From: Cognatishimia maritima
GTDB lineage: Bacteria > Pseudomonadota > Alphaproteobacteria > Rhodobacterales > Rhodobacteraceae
Length of the DNA stretch: 64,000 bases
Assembly: GCF_900129685.1 (NCBI RefSeq)
Contig: NZ_FQWM01000002.1
Span: forward strand, 86,654 to 150,653
Direction: 5' to 3'
The notes beneath the pieces are model-generated. The model worked only from the letters and a program-made list of their open reading frames with translations, was not told where the DNA came from and did no database searches. Shown here piece by piece: positions 27,655 through 37,324 of this stretch; positions within the stretch are counted from its first letter, which is position 1; each line of letters starts with the position of its first letter. Both the position numbers and the translations under genes were made by a program.

Positions 27655-27984
27655 AGGCAAGCGAAGTCTGTGACTGGACTCCTGATAGGCAAGGTCTGGC
27701 CTGATGGGTGGTGCCTCGACAGACTCCGCCAAATCTGGCTGGCTGCCCAAGTTGCCAAGATGGAAATACCGGTCTTCGTGGCCGCGCGAAATCCAGAATT
27801 TCGACCTAGAGCAGCGCATTGGGCGGCGACAACCCAGCGTACACACTATTTTCCGACTCAAGTGCACTCAAAAACGGGAAAACAGCCCGAAAATGAGTAA
27901 GATAAGGCTGAATAGCTGATAAAAGTGTCATTCTGACTTTACATTTGGCGCGTAAAGCAAAGGCAAACACGCCGGAGCAGTTCA
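27655..27984. other. Intergenic region between thi riboswitch and the PhnM-like gene
   Basis: About 330 nt with several short reading frames on both strands but no ribosome-binding site and conserved protein combination that convinces me of a gene. The region presumably contains divergent promoters for the thiamine operon and the gene at 27985. Near 27880-27960 the sequence becomes A+T-rich, as expected for a promoter region. Confidence 0.4.
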
Positions 27985-29118
27985 ATGCATGTCAGACTTC
28001 CACCCCTGCGCCTCACGGGCGCCCTTACGCTGCGCGACGGTGCGATGCAGCAACGTTCGGTGGCGTTAGCAAGCGGCCGGATCACCAAGGGCCCCCTGCC
28101 CGCAATTGATCTAAGCGGCTACTATGTCATGCCCGGCATCATCGATCTGCAGTCTTCGGCCTGCGAGAACCGCATCAACGACGCAACCATCTCGCCAGAA
28201 ACACGCGCAACATCGATCAGCATTGCCGAGAAAGACGCAGCGCGCAGCGGTGTGACAACCGCTTGGCTTTCTCAGCGCTGGAGTTGGGAAGGCGGTGCGC
28301 GCAGCCCGGATCATGCCGAAGCTTTTGCCCGCGCACTTCGCATGGCAAAGCCAACTTTGGAAACCGATCTTCGTTTGCAGCTGCAGTGCGAGATTCACGC
28401 GGTGCAAAGCCGTGATCGGCTTTTGGAACTCGTTGACCGCGAAGCCATCGACAGCGTCCTCTTTTATAACCAGCTGCAACAAGAAGACCTCAGCAAACGG
28501 CCAACCTCTGACTATGCAGCGGCGCGACTTTTGGCAGAGGCTTGCCGCAAAGAGGTGCCGCGCCATCTGTGTCGGTTGGCGGATCGTTTTGACACGCTGG
28601 GTGTTGTCTATGGCAGCGCGCAGGACTGGGAAGGTGATACGCGCGAGACCTATTCTTTGATCGGCGCGAAACTTTGCGCACATCCCAAATCGCGATCAGC
28701 GGCTGCCTTGGCACGCGCCGTCAACGACCCGGTTTTGCTGACGGCACAGCAGGTTTTGCACCCGGCTGAGAACGGATCACCATGGGCCATGGACGCGGTC
28801 GCAAACGGGCGCGGCGTCGCGCTGGCGTCTGGCGCGCGCTTTGACGATCTCGCGACGGCTGTTTTTAAAATCGTTGACGAAAACGTCATGCCGCTAGAGC
28901 ACGCATGGCGAATGGTGTCCAAGGCACCTGCAAACATCATGCGCTTATCGGATCGTGGCGAAATTGATTTTGGAAAACGCGCTGATCTCGTGGTCATCAA
29001 TCAAGACACCCGTGCCATCGAAGCAACCATTGCGCGTGGGCGGATCACTTATATTCATGGCGAAGCACGACGCCGCTTTGCAGATTTGCTTGAAGTGCCA
29101 TCAATGGCAGCAGAGTGA
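27985..29118 (+). CDS. PhnM-like amidohydrolase-fold protein lacking metal-binding residues
   Basis: This 377-residue protein has the order of conserved blocks found in PhnM, the diphosphatase of phosphonate breakdown: YYVMPGIIDL, GVTTAWLSQ, a long helical middle and APANIMRLSDRGEIDFGKRADLV at the end. The metal-binding positions are changed: the HxD after the first beta strand is QSS (56-58), the HDD is SAQD (about 211-214) and the usual SSD is ASG (281-283). It is probably not an active metallohydrolase. No phn genes are nearby. It could have a structural or regulatory role, or be decaying. Confidence 0.7.
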   Translation: MHVRLPPLRLTGALTLRDGAMQQRSVALASGRITKGPLPAIDLSGYYVMPGIIDLQSSACENRINDATISPETRATSISIAEKDAARSGVTTAWLSQRWSWEGGARSPDHAEAFARALRMAKPTLETDLRLQLQCEIHAVQSRDRLLELVDREAIDSVLFYNQLQQEDLSKRPTSDYAAARLLAEACRKEVPRHLCRLADRFDTLGVVYGSAQDWEGDTRETYSLIGAKLCAHPKSRSAAALARAVNDPVLLTAQQVLHPAENGSPWAMDAVANGRGVALASGARFDDLATAVFKIVDENVMPLEHAWRMVSKAPANIMRLSDRGEIDFGKRADLVVINQDTRAIEATIARGRITYIHGEARRRFADLLEVPSMAAE

Positions 29119-29129
29119 CGCGCCCCTCG

Positions 29130-30239
29130 TCACAGCGGCCCGGCCTGAAACAGCCGAACTTTCAAACCGCCATGCGGAATAGGCGCGCCATTGGTAAGGT
29201 TCGGCAATCCCGTCGCCCGCGCCAGCGCCACATCGCTTGTGATCATACCGACGCGCCAACCTTGGAAATTTTCCTTGAGGCGCTGCCCCATAGCCCCATA
29301 AAGGCCAAACAGCTGTTTCTTGTCTCCGATCCGCGCCCCATAGGGTGGGTTTACAATCACCAACCCCGGCGGCCCGTCTGGACGCTGTAGATCACTGATC
29401 GCAGCCTGCCGAAAGTGGGTGACACCCTCCACACCCGCCCGCTTTGCATTGGCCGCAGCGCTTTCAATCGCCCCGGCGTTCCTATCTGACCCATGGAACC
29501 GAAGCGCAGTGATTTTCACCTCATTGCGTTTGAGCTCGGCAAACTTGTCTGGCTCGAAACTCGCGAGGTTTTCGAAAGCAAAACCACGTGCGCGACCTGC
29601 TTGCAGACCAAGCGCCATCTCTGCGGCTTCAATCACAAAGGTGCCAGAGCCACACATCGGGTCCAGGACCGGCTGACTGCCGTTATAACCGCACGAGCGC
29701 AGAAACAATGCCGCTAAAGTTTCTCGCATCGGGGCCTTGCCCACCGCCGCTTTGTGACCACGCTTGTGCAGCGTTTCACCGGAACTGTCGACGCTAAGCG
29801 TCACAAGATTGTCGTCGATCCGCACATGTACCGTCACTTCGGCCTCAGCCGAGATCGGCGCGCCCAGTTCTTCAGCAATCGCGCGTTCGACACGCTGTTT
29901 GGCGGCTCCTGCGTGATAAATCTTGGATTTCTTCGAAACCGCATTCACGCGCACTGGCACGTCAGGGCGCAGGATATCTCCCCATGGAAATTTGCGGGCG
30001 CGCTTATCCAACTGTGCCGGATGAAACGCCATGAACGACCCGATGCGCACCAAGATGCGCGTAGCCCCGCGCAGTTCCAAATTGGCGCGCCAGACGTCCG
30101 TCCAATCGCCATCAAACTCGACCCCACCGGGCACTGGCTTGGCGGCTTCCCAGCCCAATTCATGCGCCTCAGCACAAAGGACCGGTTCAAGCCCCGGAGG
30201 GCAAACAAGGAAAATGGCAAAGGATTCGGGCTGTGACAT
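29130..30239 (-). CDS. THUMP-domain SAM-dependent RNA methyltransferase (RlmL/YcbY N-terminal type)
   Basis: The 369-residue protein begins with the THUMP RNA-binding region (about 40-150) and then the Rossmann-like methyltransferase domain with DPMCGSGTF (193-201) and NPPYG (297-301), the N2-guanine MTase pattern. It matches the first half of E. coli RlmL, which modifies 23S rRNA G2445, without the second MTase domain. Nothing nearby indicates another substrate. Convergent with the PhnM-like gene, 11 nt apart. Confidence 0.88.
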   Translation of the reverse strand: MSQPESFAIFLVCPPGLEPVLCAEAHELGWEAAKPVPGGVEFDGDWTDVWRANLELRGATRILVRIGSFMAFHPAQLDKRARKFPWGDILRPDVPVRVNAVSKKSKIYHAGAAKQRVERAIAEELGAPISAEAEVTVHVRIDDNLVTLSVDSSGETLHKRGHKAAVGKAPMRETLAALFLRSCGYNGSQPVLDPMCGSGTFVIEAAEMALGLQAGRARGFAFENLASFEPDKFAELKRNEVKITALRFHGSDRNAGAIESAAANAKRAGVEGVTHFRQAAISDLQRPDGPPGLVIVNPPYGARIGDKKQLFGLYGAMGQRLKENFQGWRVGMITSDVALARATGLPNLTNGAPIPHGGLKVRLFQAGPL

Positions 30240-30350
30240 GGCGCGTGCCTACGTTCAATTCCGCAACATGACCATCGATTTATGTGAGACACAGCGCCAA
30301 AAGCCAAAAAGACGTAGGGTTTTCAGTCACCCATCTTGATCGACGAAATA

Positions 30351-30360
30351 AAATAGATAA
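30351..30360 (-). promoter_or_regulatory. Candidate upstream BioR box
   Basis: AAATAGATAA on the plus strand matches the reverse of TTATCTATAA, the BioR operator known from alphaproteobacteria, at 8 of 10 positions. It lies 42 nt upstream of the exact box and may be the weaker site of a pair. Confidence 0.5.
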
Positions 30361-30392
30361 AAAGAAACAAACGCAGACCATGATCTGAAAAA

Positions 30393-30402
30393 TTATCTAT
30401 AA
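30393..30402 (+). promoter_or_regulatory. BioR operator before bioB
   Basis: TTATCTATAA is an exact match to the published BioR recognition sequence for alphaproteobacterial bio operons. It ends 2 nt before the AAGG ribosome-binding site and 11 nt before the bioB ATG, so a repressor bound here should block transcription start or elongation. The likely bioR gene is at 35808. Confidence 0.85.
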
Positions 30403-30413
30403 AAAGGCCAGCC

Positions 30414-31394
30414 ATGCTCGACACACCTTCCCAGCTCCGCACCGACTGGACCCGCGAAGAAGCAGACGCGATCTACAACATGCCCTTCATGGACCTGCTC
30501 TATCGCGCGCAGACCGTACACCGTGAACACTTTGACCCGAACCAAGTCCAGCGTTCGAAACTGCTAAGCATCAAGACCGGCGGCTGCGCCGAGGACTGCG
30601 CCTATTGCAGCCAATCCGCGCGCAATGGTGCGAAACTGTCGGCTTCCAAGCTGATCGAAGTGGAGCGGGTGATTTCAGAGGCCAAAAAAGCCAAAGCTGG
30701 CGGCGCAACCCGCTATTGCATGGGTGCAGCGTGGCGATCTCCGAAGGACCGCGACATGGATGTGCTCGAAGCCATGGTGCAAGGGGTTAAAGACCTTGGG
30801 ATGGAAACCTGCATGACGCTGGGCATGCTGGAAGATGATCAAATCTTCCGCCTCAAGCAATCCGGTCTGGACTACTACAACCACAATATCGATACCTCCG
30901 AACGTTATTATTCCGAGATCATTACCACCCGCACCTTTGCCGACCGGATCGACACGCTGAACCGCGTGCGTGAGGCCGGCATCAAAGTCTGCGCGGGCGG
31001 CATCGTCGGCATGGGCGAAAAGCAGATGGACCGTGTCGATATGCTGTTGGCTTTGGCGACCCTTAAAGAGCATCCGGATTCCGTGCCGGTGAATATGCTG
31101 ATCCCAATTGCCGACACACCGCTGGCGGATGTCGAAAAACTCGACCCTATCGAATTTGTGCGCACCATCGCGCTGGCGCGCATTCTGATGCCTAAATCCC
31201 ATGTTCGCCTTTCTGCGGGACGCACGGATATGACGGATGAACTGCAGGCCATGTGTTTCTTCGCCGGGGCAAACTCGATCTTTGTCGGCGACACGCTGCT
31301 GACGGCGGACAACCCCGAAGAGGATCACGACAGCAAACTCTTTGAAAAGCTGGGCATCACCGCCATGGCCGTGGGATGTGACGGCTCCAAATGA
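30414..31394 (+). CDS. bioB: Biotin synthase
   Basis: BioB inserts sulfur into dethiobiotin by radical-SAM chemistry. The 326-residue protein has the radical-SAM cluster motif C58-A-E-D-C62-A-Y-C65 in [16 protein letters not shown] and the downstream [12 protein letters not shown] block. It opens the operon behind the BioR box and overlaps bioF by 4 nt (ATGA). This is the last step of biotin synthesis. Confidence 0.98.
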   Translation: MLDTPSQLRTDWTREEADAIYNMPFMDLLYRAQTVHREHFDPNQVQRSKLLSIKTGGCAEDCAYCSQSARNGAKLSASKLIEVERVISEAKKAKAGGATRYCMGAAWRSPKDRDMDVLEAMVQGVKDLGMETCMTLGMLEDDQIFRLKQSGLDYYNHNIDTSERYYSEIITTRTFADRIDTLNRVREAGIKVCAGGIVGMGEKQMDRVDMLLALATLKEHPDSVPVNMLIPIADTPLADVEKLDPIEFVRTIALARILMPKSHVRLSAGRTDMTDELQAMCFFAGANSIFVGDTLLTADNPEEDHDSKLFEKLGITAMAVGCDGSK

Positions 31395-32530
31395 CGGCCT
31401 TCCCCCGACATGAAGGGGCGCTTGATCAGCTAAGAAAACGGTCCCGATATCGCAGTCTTATGCCCCGCGCCGGGCATGATTTTGCGTCCAATGACTATCT
31501 TGGATTGGCCGGGTCTGACCTGCTACGTAAAGCCGCGCAGGACGCCCTATCGCGCGGTGTGCCGGTTGGCGCGGGCGGCTCCCGACTGCTGCGCGGCAAT
31601 GCGGATGAACACGCTTTGTTGGAGTCTGAGGCGGCAGCGCTATTCGGCACGGAGCGCGCTCTGTTCATGGGCGGCGGCTTTCAGGCCAATACAGCGATCT
31701 TCTCAACCTTGCCGGGGCATGAGGACATCGTGCTTTATGACGAATTGATCCACGCCTCGGCGCATGACGGTATGCATCTGGGCCGTGCAATCCGCGCAAA
31801 TTTCAAGCACAATAATGTGGCCGAGGCTGAACGTGTCATCTTGTCTCTGCGCGATGCCGGGCACACGGGCCGAATCTGGATCGCTATTGAAACCGTTTAT
31901 TCGATGGACGGTGACCTCGCCCCTATCGCGGACTTTGTTGCGCTGGCGGACAAACATGATGCCGTGCTTGTCGCCGATGAAGCCCATGCCACCGGGCTGC
32001 ACGGATCGGGCGGGCTAGGGCTGATGCACGATTATGCCCACAAACCCAACATTCTGACGTTACACACCTGCGGCAAAGGTCTCGGTGTCTCGGGCGCCTT
32101 GATTTGCGGGCACGCGGCCCTCATCGAAACGCTGATCAATAAGGCGCGCGCGTTTATCTATGCGACGGCCCCTTCCCCGCTGAATGCTGCCCTCGTGCGT
32201 GCCGCCCTGCGAAGCCTCGCAGAGACGCCCGACCTGCAACACCGCGCGCAAGAAACCGTCGCCCACGCGCACAAGGAAGCCGCGCGGCTTTGTGGACTGA
32301 CGGGGTTTCAATCGCAAATCATACCAGTGATCATCGGCGACGACGCCCGCACGATGGAGATCGCCGCAGCGCTGCAGGCCAAAGGCTTTGACATTCGCGG
32401 CATTCGCCCGCCCACCGTTCCGCGCGGTACGTCTCGGCTGCGTGTTTCCATCACCACCAACGTCACAAAAGAGACAATCACCCAGATGTTCACCGACCTC
32501 GCAAAGTTGCTGGAGCGCGCCGATGTCTAG
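31391..32530 (+). CDS. bioF: 8-amino-7-oxononanoate synthase
   Basis: BioF condenses pimeloyl-ACP (or -CoA) with alanine. The 379-residue PLP enzyme of the alpha-oxoamine synthase family has [35 protein letters not shown] and [12 protein letters not shown] with the PLP lysine. It starts 4 nt inside bioB and its stop overlaps the bioD start by 8 nt, consistent with operon translation. Confidence 0.95.
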   Translation: MTAFPRHEGALDQLRKRSRYRSLMPRAGHDFASNDYLGLAGSDLLRKAAQDALSRGVPVGAGGSRLLRGNADEHALLESEAAALFGTERALFMGGGFQANTAIFSTLPGHEDIVLYDELIHASAHDGMHLGRAIRANFKHNNVAEAERVILSLRDAGHTGRIWIAIETVYSMDGDLAPIADFVALADKHDAVLVADEAHATGLHGSGGLGLMHDYAHKPNILTLHTCGKGLGVSGALICGHAALIETLINKARAFIYATAPSPLNAALVRAALRSLAETPDLQHRAQETVAHAHKEAARLCGLTGFQSQIIPVIIGDDARTMEIAAALQAKGFDIRGIRPPTVPRGTSRLRVSITTNVTKETITQMFTDLAKLLERADV

Positions 32531-33146
32531 AGTTGTGGTCGTCGGAACCGATACCGACATCGGCAAAACGATATTCGCAGCCGGGCTGACAAAAGCCTTG
32601 GGCGCAACATATCTTAAGCCTGTGCAATCCGGCCTTGAGGGGGAGACCGACAGCCAAACCGTCGCCCGGTTATCGGGCCAGCCAGTCTTGCCCGAACTTG
32701 TCCGCCTGAAACTGCCCGCTTCGCCACATATTTCTGCAGAGGCTGAGGGACGGAAAATCGATCCCTCTGAATTAACCTTGCCCGACAGCACCGGCCCCTT
32801 GGTTATTGAAGGCGCAGGCGGGTTGCTGGTGCCGATCAACCGCGAATTGCTTTACCTCGATTTGATTTCCGCTTGGCAATATCCGGTCGTTCTATGTGCC
32901 CGCACCAGACTTGGCACGATCAATCACAGTCTGCTGTCCGTCCGAGCGCTCAAAGCCGCTGGGTGCCCGGTCATTGGGATTGCCTTTATCGGGGATGCGG
33001 AACCCGAGGTTGAGCAAACCATCGTTGATTTTGGCGAAACGAACCACCTCGGTTGTCTGCCAATCTTGAACCCGCTGACGCCAGAGACACTGGCCGACGC
33101 GTTCCAAGCGATTGACATTGTTTCTATTCGCGAGGCCATGACATGA
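32523..33146 (+). CDS. bioD: Dethiobiotin synthetase
   Basis: BioD closes the ureido ring of dethiobiotin from DAPA, CO2 and ATP. The 207-residue P-loop protein starts VVVVGTDTDIGKT and has LKPVQSG and EGAGGLLVPIN, the substrate and ATP sites. The ATG at 32523 is 8 nt before the bioF stop; an earlier start far upstream inside bioF was rejected. It overlaps bioA by 4 nt. Confidence 0.96.
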   Translation: MSRVVVVGTDTDIGKTIFAAGLTKALGATYLKPVQSGLEGETDSQTVARLSGQPVLPELVRLKLPASPHISAEAEGRKIDPSELTLPDSTGPLVIEGAGGLLVPINRELLYLDLISAWQYPVVLCARTRLGTINHSLLSVRALKAAGCPVIGIAFIGDAEPEVEQTIVDFGETNHLGCLPILNPLTPETLADAFQAIDIVSIREAMT

Positions 33147-34423
33147 CCCCGCTTGAGTTTGACCAACACCACCTTTGGCACCCCTACACCAATGTCGCCA
33201 AACCCGGCCCGACCTTTCGTGTGTCTGAGGCAGAGGGCGCGTGGATCACGCTGGATGATGGGACGCGGTTGATAGATGGCATGTCCAGCTGGTGGTGTAT
33301 GCTGCATGGCCACCGGCACCCGGTGATTACCAAAGCGATCCACGATCAGTTGGACCGCCTGCCACACGTCATGTTTGGCGGGCTGACCCATGACCCGGCT
33401 ATCGAACTAGGGCGCAAATTGCTCGACATGACACCGCCATCGCTGCAACGGATATTTTACTGCGACAGTGGCTCTGTGGCGGTCGAGGTCGGAATGAAAA
33501 TGGCGGTTCAGTACCAGCATGCCGTCGGGCAACCTCAGCGCACGAAGTTTGTGACAATCCGGTCGGGCTATCACGGCGATACGTGGAAGGCGATGTCGGT
33601 CTGCGACCCTGTCACCGGCATGCACCACCTGTTTCAGGGCGCGGTCTCTGTCCAATATTTCATCGACAAACCTTCTGTACGCATCACGGATGACTGGATC
33701 GAAGATGACGTCCAAAACGGCCTCGCCCAACTGCGTCAGACGCTTGAGCGGCATGAAGACATCGCAGCCTTTATCCTTGAACCTGTGGTGCAGGGCACGG
33801 GCGGGATGTATTTCTTTCACCCCGAATACCTGAATCAGGCCCGCGCCATCTGTGATGCACATGGCGTTTTGCTGATCTTTGACGAAATCGCCACAGGGTT
33901 CGGGCGCACGGGCAAGCTTTTTGCAACGGATCACACGACCATCGAACCGGATATCCTATGCCTTGGCAAAGCGCTGACCGGGGGGCACATCAGCTTTGCC
34001 TGCACGATGACCAACGACCGCGTTGCATTGGGCATTGGGCACGGAGAACCCGGCATTTTCATGCACGGACCAACTTTCATGGCCAACCCGCTGGCCTGCG
34101 CGGCGGCGAAGGCGTCGCTTGATCTGCTGTCAACCGGGGAGTGGCAAGATCAAACGCGACGCATCTCGGACCAAATGAAAACCGAATTGGCCGCAGCGCA
34201 CACGATGCCCGGCGTTGCGGATGTCCGCGTGCTAGGCGGCATTGCCGTGATTGAAATGGATCATGTGGTTAGCGCAGATAAAGCCCATGGGTTGGCCAAG
34301 GAAACCGGCGTCTACCTGCGCCCCTTTGGCAAGAACATCTATACGATGCCGCCCTTTATTTGCTCTACTGAAGAACTCTCTCAGATCAGCGCCGCATTGC
34401 TGCGGTTGGCGGGGGAATTGTGA
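33143..34423 (+). CDS. bioA: Adenosylmethionine-8-amino-7-oxononanoate aminotransferase
   Basis: BioA makes 7,8-diaminopelargonate from KAPA, with S-adenosylmethionine as amino donor. The 426-residue class-III aminotransferase has HLWHPYTN, SSWWCMLHGHRHP, the PLP region EIATGFGRTGKLFA and the Schiff-base lysine in LCLGKALTGG. It starts 4 nt inside bioD and its TGA overlaps the bioG ATG (TGATG). Confidence 0.96.
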   Translation: MTPLEFDQHHLWHPYTNVAKPGPTFRVSEAEGAWITLDDGTRLIDGMSSWWCMLHGHRHPVITKAIHDQLDRLPHVMFGGLTHDPAIELGRKLLDMTPPSLQRIFYCDSGSVAVEVGMKMAVQYQHAVGQPQRTKFVTIRSGYHGDTWKAMSVCDPVTGMHHLFQGAVSVQYFIDKPSVRITDDWIEDDVQNGLAQLRQTLERHEDIAAFILEPVVQGTGGMYFFHPEYLNQARAICDAHGVLLIFDEIATGFGRTGKLFATDHTTIEPDILCLGKALTGGHISFACTMTNDRVALGIGHGEPGIFMHGPTFMANPLACAAAKASLDLLSTGEWQDQTRRISDQMKTELAAAHTMPGVADVRVLGGIAVIEMDHVVSADKAHGLAKETGVYLRPFGKNIYTMPPFICSTEELSQISAALLRLAGEL

Positions 34424-35043
34424 TGCAAGCGCGGTGGCTCCAGAGAAACGACGCAAACGATGTGCTGGTCTGCTTTGGTGGCTGGGCGATTGGCGCAGAA
34501 CCCTTGCAGCCCCTCAAAACGGATACAGACGTGCTGTTCGTTGACGACTACCGTGACCTAGTCGCGCTGCCCGATCTCTCTGGCTACACCACCAGAACCG
34601 TGGTCGCCTACTCCTTTGGCGTCGCGGCCTTCGCACATTGGCTGCAAGCCAACGAAGACCCGTTTGACCGCAAGATTGCGATCAACGGCAGCCCGACGCC
34701 CATTGACCGACGCCTTGGCATTCACCCCAAGATTTTCGCGCGCACCTGCGAGCATCTCTCACATGAGACGTTCCAAGATTTCGTCGCCCTTTGCTACGGT
34801 GAGCCACAGCCAGAACAGCTGATCGATATCGCAGCACGTCATGCAGAGCTTTTGGCTGTTGCCGCCCGAGGCCCTGCGCCCAGCCCTGACTTTGACCGCA
34901 TTTGGATCAGTTCCGAGGATCGTATTTTCCCGGCGGCAAACCTGAACGCTGTATTTAGGCCCCAAGCCGCGCGCATTCAGCAGATCGACGCATCACATGT
35001 GCCATTTGAGCACTGGCAAAGCTGGGATGAGGTGACGGGATGA
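34423..35043 (+). CDS. bioG: Pimeloyl-ACP methyl ester carboxylesterase, BioG type
   Basis: BioG removes the methyl group from pimeloyl-ACP methyl ester after two rounds of disguised fatty-acid elongation. The 206-residue DUF452-type alpha/beta hydrolase has VLVCFGGWAIG and the nucleophile serine in AYSFGVA, a variant of the GxSxG elbow. Its pairing with bioC directly downstream is the pattern for the BioC-BioG route to pimelate. The ATG at 34423 shares TGATG with bioA; a GTG one codon upstream is also in frame. Confidence 0.92.
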   Translation: MQARWLQRNDANDVLVCFGGWAIGAEPLQPLKTDTDVLFVDDYRDLVALPDLSGYTTRTVVAYSFGVAAFAHWLQANEDPFDRKIAINGSPTPIDRRLGIHPKIFARTCEHLSHETFQDFVALCYGEPQPEQLIDIAARHAELLAVAARGPAPSPDFDRIWISSEDRIFPAANLNAVFRPQAARIQQIDASHVPFEHWQSWDEVTG

Positions 35044-35804
35044 AAGACCTGACCTTCAGCCCAACTCAGTCAAAGGTTCAGCAAAGCTTTCGTCGCGGCC
35101 TTGCCAGTTACCACGAAACAGCGTCTCAGCAAGCGGATATCGCCGAGCGACTGTGCACCTTGTTGCGCCCCATCGCGCCGCCCACACTGCTGAAGGTGTT
35201 TGAGTTTGGCATGGGCACGGGCCACCTAACCCTGCCTTTGACACGCAGCTTCAATATCGCTGCGCTTACAGTGAACGACCTTGTGCCTGAATGTGCTGCA
35301 TATGCGCCTGAATCTTCGCATTTCGTCCCGGGACCTATTGAAGCCGTAGAACTCCCGTCGTCGCTTGACTTGATCTGCTCTGCCAGCACCGTGCAATGGA
35401 TCGATGACCTTCCCGGCACAATTGCCCGGCTGACGGACGCTTTGACCGAGGGGGGTTTGCTGGCGCTATCGGGCTTTGGGACGGCGCAATTCCATGAACT
35501 GCGCGCGTTAGGGTCTACTGCCGCCGCCCCAAGCTACGTCGATGCCGAAGGCTGGCGCGCTATTTTGCCAAGCAACATGACCGTCAAACACCTGAGCCAG
35601 GCCCGCAAAGTGAATTGGTTCCCGACCGCGCTCGCCCTGCTTAAGCACCTGCGCGGCACGGGTGTGAATGGCGCAGCCTCGCAGAGTTGGTCAGCAAGCG
35701 ACTTGAAACGATTTGAGAAAGACTATTGGCAGCGCTTTGGCACGCCGCGCGGGCTGCCTCTGACCTATGATCCGGTCTGGATCATCGCGCAGAAATCCCA
35801 ATAA
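35040..35804 (+). CDS. bioC: Malonyl-ACP O-methyltransferase BioC
   Basis: BioC masks malonyl-ACP as its methyl ester so it can prime fatty-acid elongation towards pimelate. The 254-residue SAM-dependent methyltransferase has the glycine-rich motif VFEFGMGTGHL and the acidic strand block LTVNDLVPE, and SASTVQWIDDL typical of BioC. It starts 4 nt inside bioG and is the final gene of the operon. It converges on bioR with a 3-nt gap. Confidence 0.92.
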   Translation: MKDLTFSPTQSKVQQSFRRGLASYHETASQQADIAERLCTLLRPIAPPTLLKVFEFGMGTGHLTLPLTRSFNIAALTVNDLVPECAAYAPESSHFVPGPIEAVELPSSLDLICSASTVQWIDDLPGTIARLTDALTEGGLLALSGFGTAQFHELRALGSTAAAPSYVDAEGWRAILPSNMTVKHLSQARKVNWFPTALALLKHLRGTGVNGAASQSWSASDLKRFEKDYWQRFGTPRGLPLTYDPVWIIAQKSQ

Positions 35805-35807
35805 CTG

Positions 35808-36419
35808 TCAGGCAAGTCGCGACAAGTGACGCTGCAACACGGACACCGCTGTATCGGTCTGCCGTGACCGCAACGCCTGCATGATAGCCGCATGATCCCT
35901 GTCGGTCCGCTCCACCCAATTTTTGCTATAAGTCGCCAACAGGTGCCGCGCACTAAGAACCTGCAGATCATTGATTTCGGCCAGAAGCCGCGGCATGCCG
36001 CAGCCGACAAGGATCGCCATGTGAAAACGCCGGTTTTCATACTCCCATGTCACCAGATCGCGCGCGGTGTCGCAGGCCAGCCGCGCTGCTTCTGCAAAAT
36101 CTTTCTGCGTCGCGGTCAGGCGCGGAATGGAATGGCGCAGGGCCACTGGTTCAAGCGCCAGGCGCATTTCGCGTATTTCCAGAACATCCGCCGGATCAAA
36201 CGGCGCGACACGTACGCCACGTCGGGGTTGACTGACAGCAAGCCCCTTGGCTTCAAGCCGCAATAGCGCCTCACGCACAGGGACATGACTGACGTCAAAT
36301 TCCTTGGCGATATGGTCCTGACGCAGCTTTGTATCTGCCACCAATTCGCCCCGCACAATGCGTTCCGTCAGGATCGTTGTAATTTGATCAGAAATCTTGG
36401 ATTTGGTGTCCTGCGTCAT
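35808..36419 (-). CDS. bioR: GntR-family regulator, probable biotin repressor BioR
   Basis: A 203-residue GntR/FadR-subfamily protein with an N-terminal winged helix (about 10-75; DHIAKEFDVSHVPVREALLRLEA) and a C-terminal FCD ligand domain. It lies next to bioC, and an exact BioR operator precedes bioB, so it is very likely the alphaproteobacterial biotin repressor. Unlike BirA it has no biotin ligase domain, and how it senses biotin is unresolved in the family. I see no BioR box in front of its own start. Confidence 0.85.
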   Translation of the reverse strand: MTQDTKSKISDQITTILTERIVRGELVADTKLRQDHIAKEFDVSHVPVREALLRLEAKGLAVSQPRRGVRVAPFDPADVLEIREMRLALEPVALRHSIPRLTATQKDFAEAARLACDTARDLVTWEYENRRFHMAILVGCGMPRLLAEINDLQVLSARHLLATYSKNWVERTDRDHAAIMQALRSRQTDTAVSVLQRHLSRLA

Positions 36420-36467
36420 GCCCTACTGTTAGGAAGCACTGCCCAGAGAGGCAAGGACAATCACCGA

Positions 36468-37220
36468 CTAAGGAACATCCGCACGATAGAGCGACACAGG
36501 GCCTTCCAGAAGTTCCCGCCAGTATTGTCTGCAAAACTCCCAGACGCGGTCATCATGCACCAAATGATGGGTCAACAGGCCGAATGGCTCCGCATTGTCG
36601 GCCTTGCCCTGACGCCGGCGTTTCAGCAGGTCCACAATACGATCCACGATCAGGTCCGGATCAGACAATAGGCGCGCGGGTCGCCAGTAAAGTGGATCGA
36701 TGTGGGTATTAATTTGTGTCAGGCCCGGTGCGGCTTCGACCTGATCTCTTGGAAAACAGGTCGACAACGCGCGATAGCCAATCTCGGCAAGCACCGGATG
36801 AAACGCCTTTGGTACGCGGTTCCAAGGCGGGACAAACATCGGGGCCACCCTGTCGCCCAGCAAGCGCTCCAGCCGCCGCAGCCCTTCTGCGGCTTCTTCG
36901 CGACGATCACCGATGGGGCGGTTTTCTCCGAACTCACATTTCGTATCTTCCGCAGGCTGGTGGTTGCGATGCGCCCAGCCGTGGACCACAGGAATAAGAT
37001 ACGGTGTTTCCTGTATGCAGTCGGCCAGCGCCTGCGTCGCATTGCGGGGAATAACGGCCAGATGCACGGGAACTCCGACAGAGTCAGACAGAGCGATTAA
37101 CCGGTCGAGATTTTCTGATAGGTCGATTGCATCGTCATCACGCCACCAGACCGGCAGCACAAGGTCCTTGCGGTGCCATTTCTTTAACTCTGCGCGCAAC
37201 GGTGCCCAATCCGGTTGCAT
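36468..37220 (-). CDS. Polysaccharide deacetylase-like protein
   Basis: A 250-residue cytosolic protein with the NodB-like pattern WWRDDDA (acidic metal site), HGWAHRNH (two histidines) and PPWNR, in the order expected of carbohydrate deacetylases. No signal peptide is seen, so it may act on an intracellular or lipid-linked sugar. The ATG at 37220 has GAGGGG 8 nt upstream; a TTG five codons earlier would put that site inside the gene. Its place between bioR and glk tells little. Confidence 0.75.
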   Translation of the reverse strand: MQPDWAPLRAELKKWHRKDLVLPVWWRDDDAIDLSENLDRLIALSDSVGVPVHLAVIPRNATQALADCIQETPYLIPVVHGWAHRNHQPAEDTKCEFGENRPIGDRREEAAEGLRRLERLLGDRVAPMFVPPWNRVPKAFHPVLAEIGYRALSTCFPRDQVEAAPGLTQINTHIDPLYWRPARLLSDPDLIVDRIVDLLKRRRQGKADNAEPFGLLTHHLVHDDRVWEFCRQYWRELLEGPVSLYRADVP

Positions 37221-37324
37221 GCTCTTGCCCCTCAATTGTCACGTAACCGCAAGGCTGCGGTCGCTCTGGTGTAGCGTGATTGCCTCTTGGGGCCAAGGCG
37301 CGTTCGTCTCTACGGTAAATGCGC

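Noticed and set aside
27466-27900. Open frame across the TPP riboswitch region
   Set aside because: It runs through the conserved aptamer on the opposite strand and lacks a ribosome-binding site.
37246-37261. Small hairpin ACCGCA/TGCGGT as terminator of glk
   Set aside because: Short stem and no T-run in the glk direction; it lies 64 nt after the glk stop, near the next gene start.
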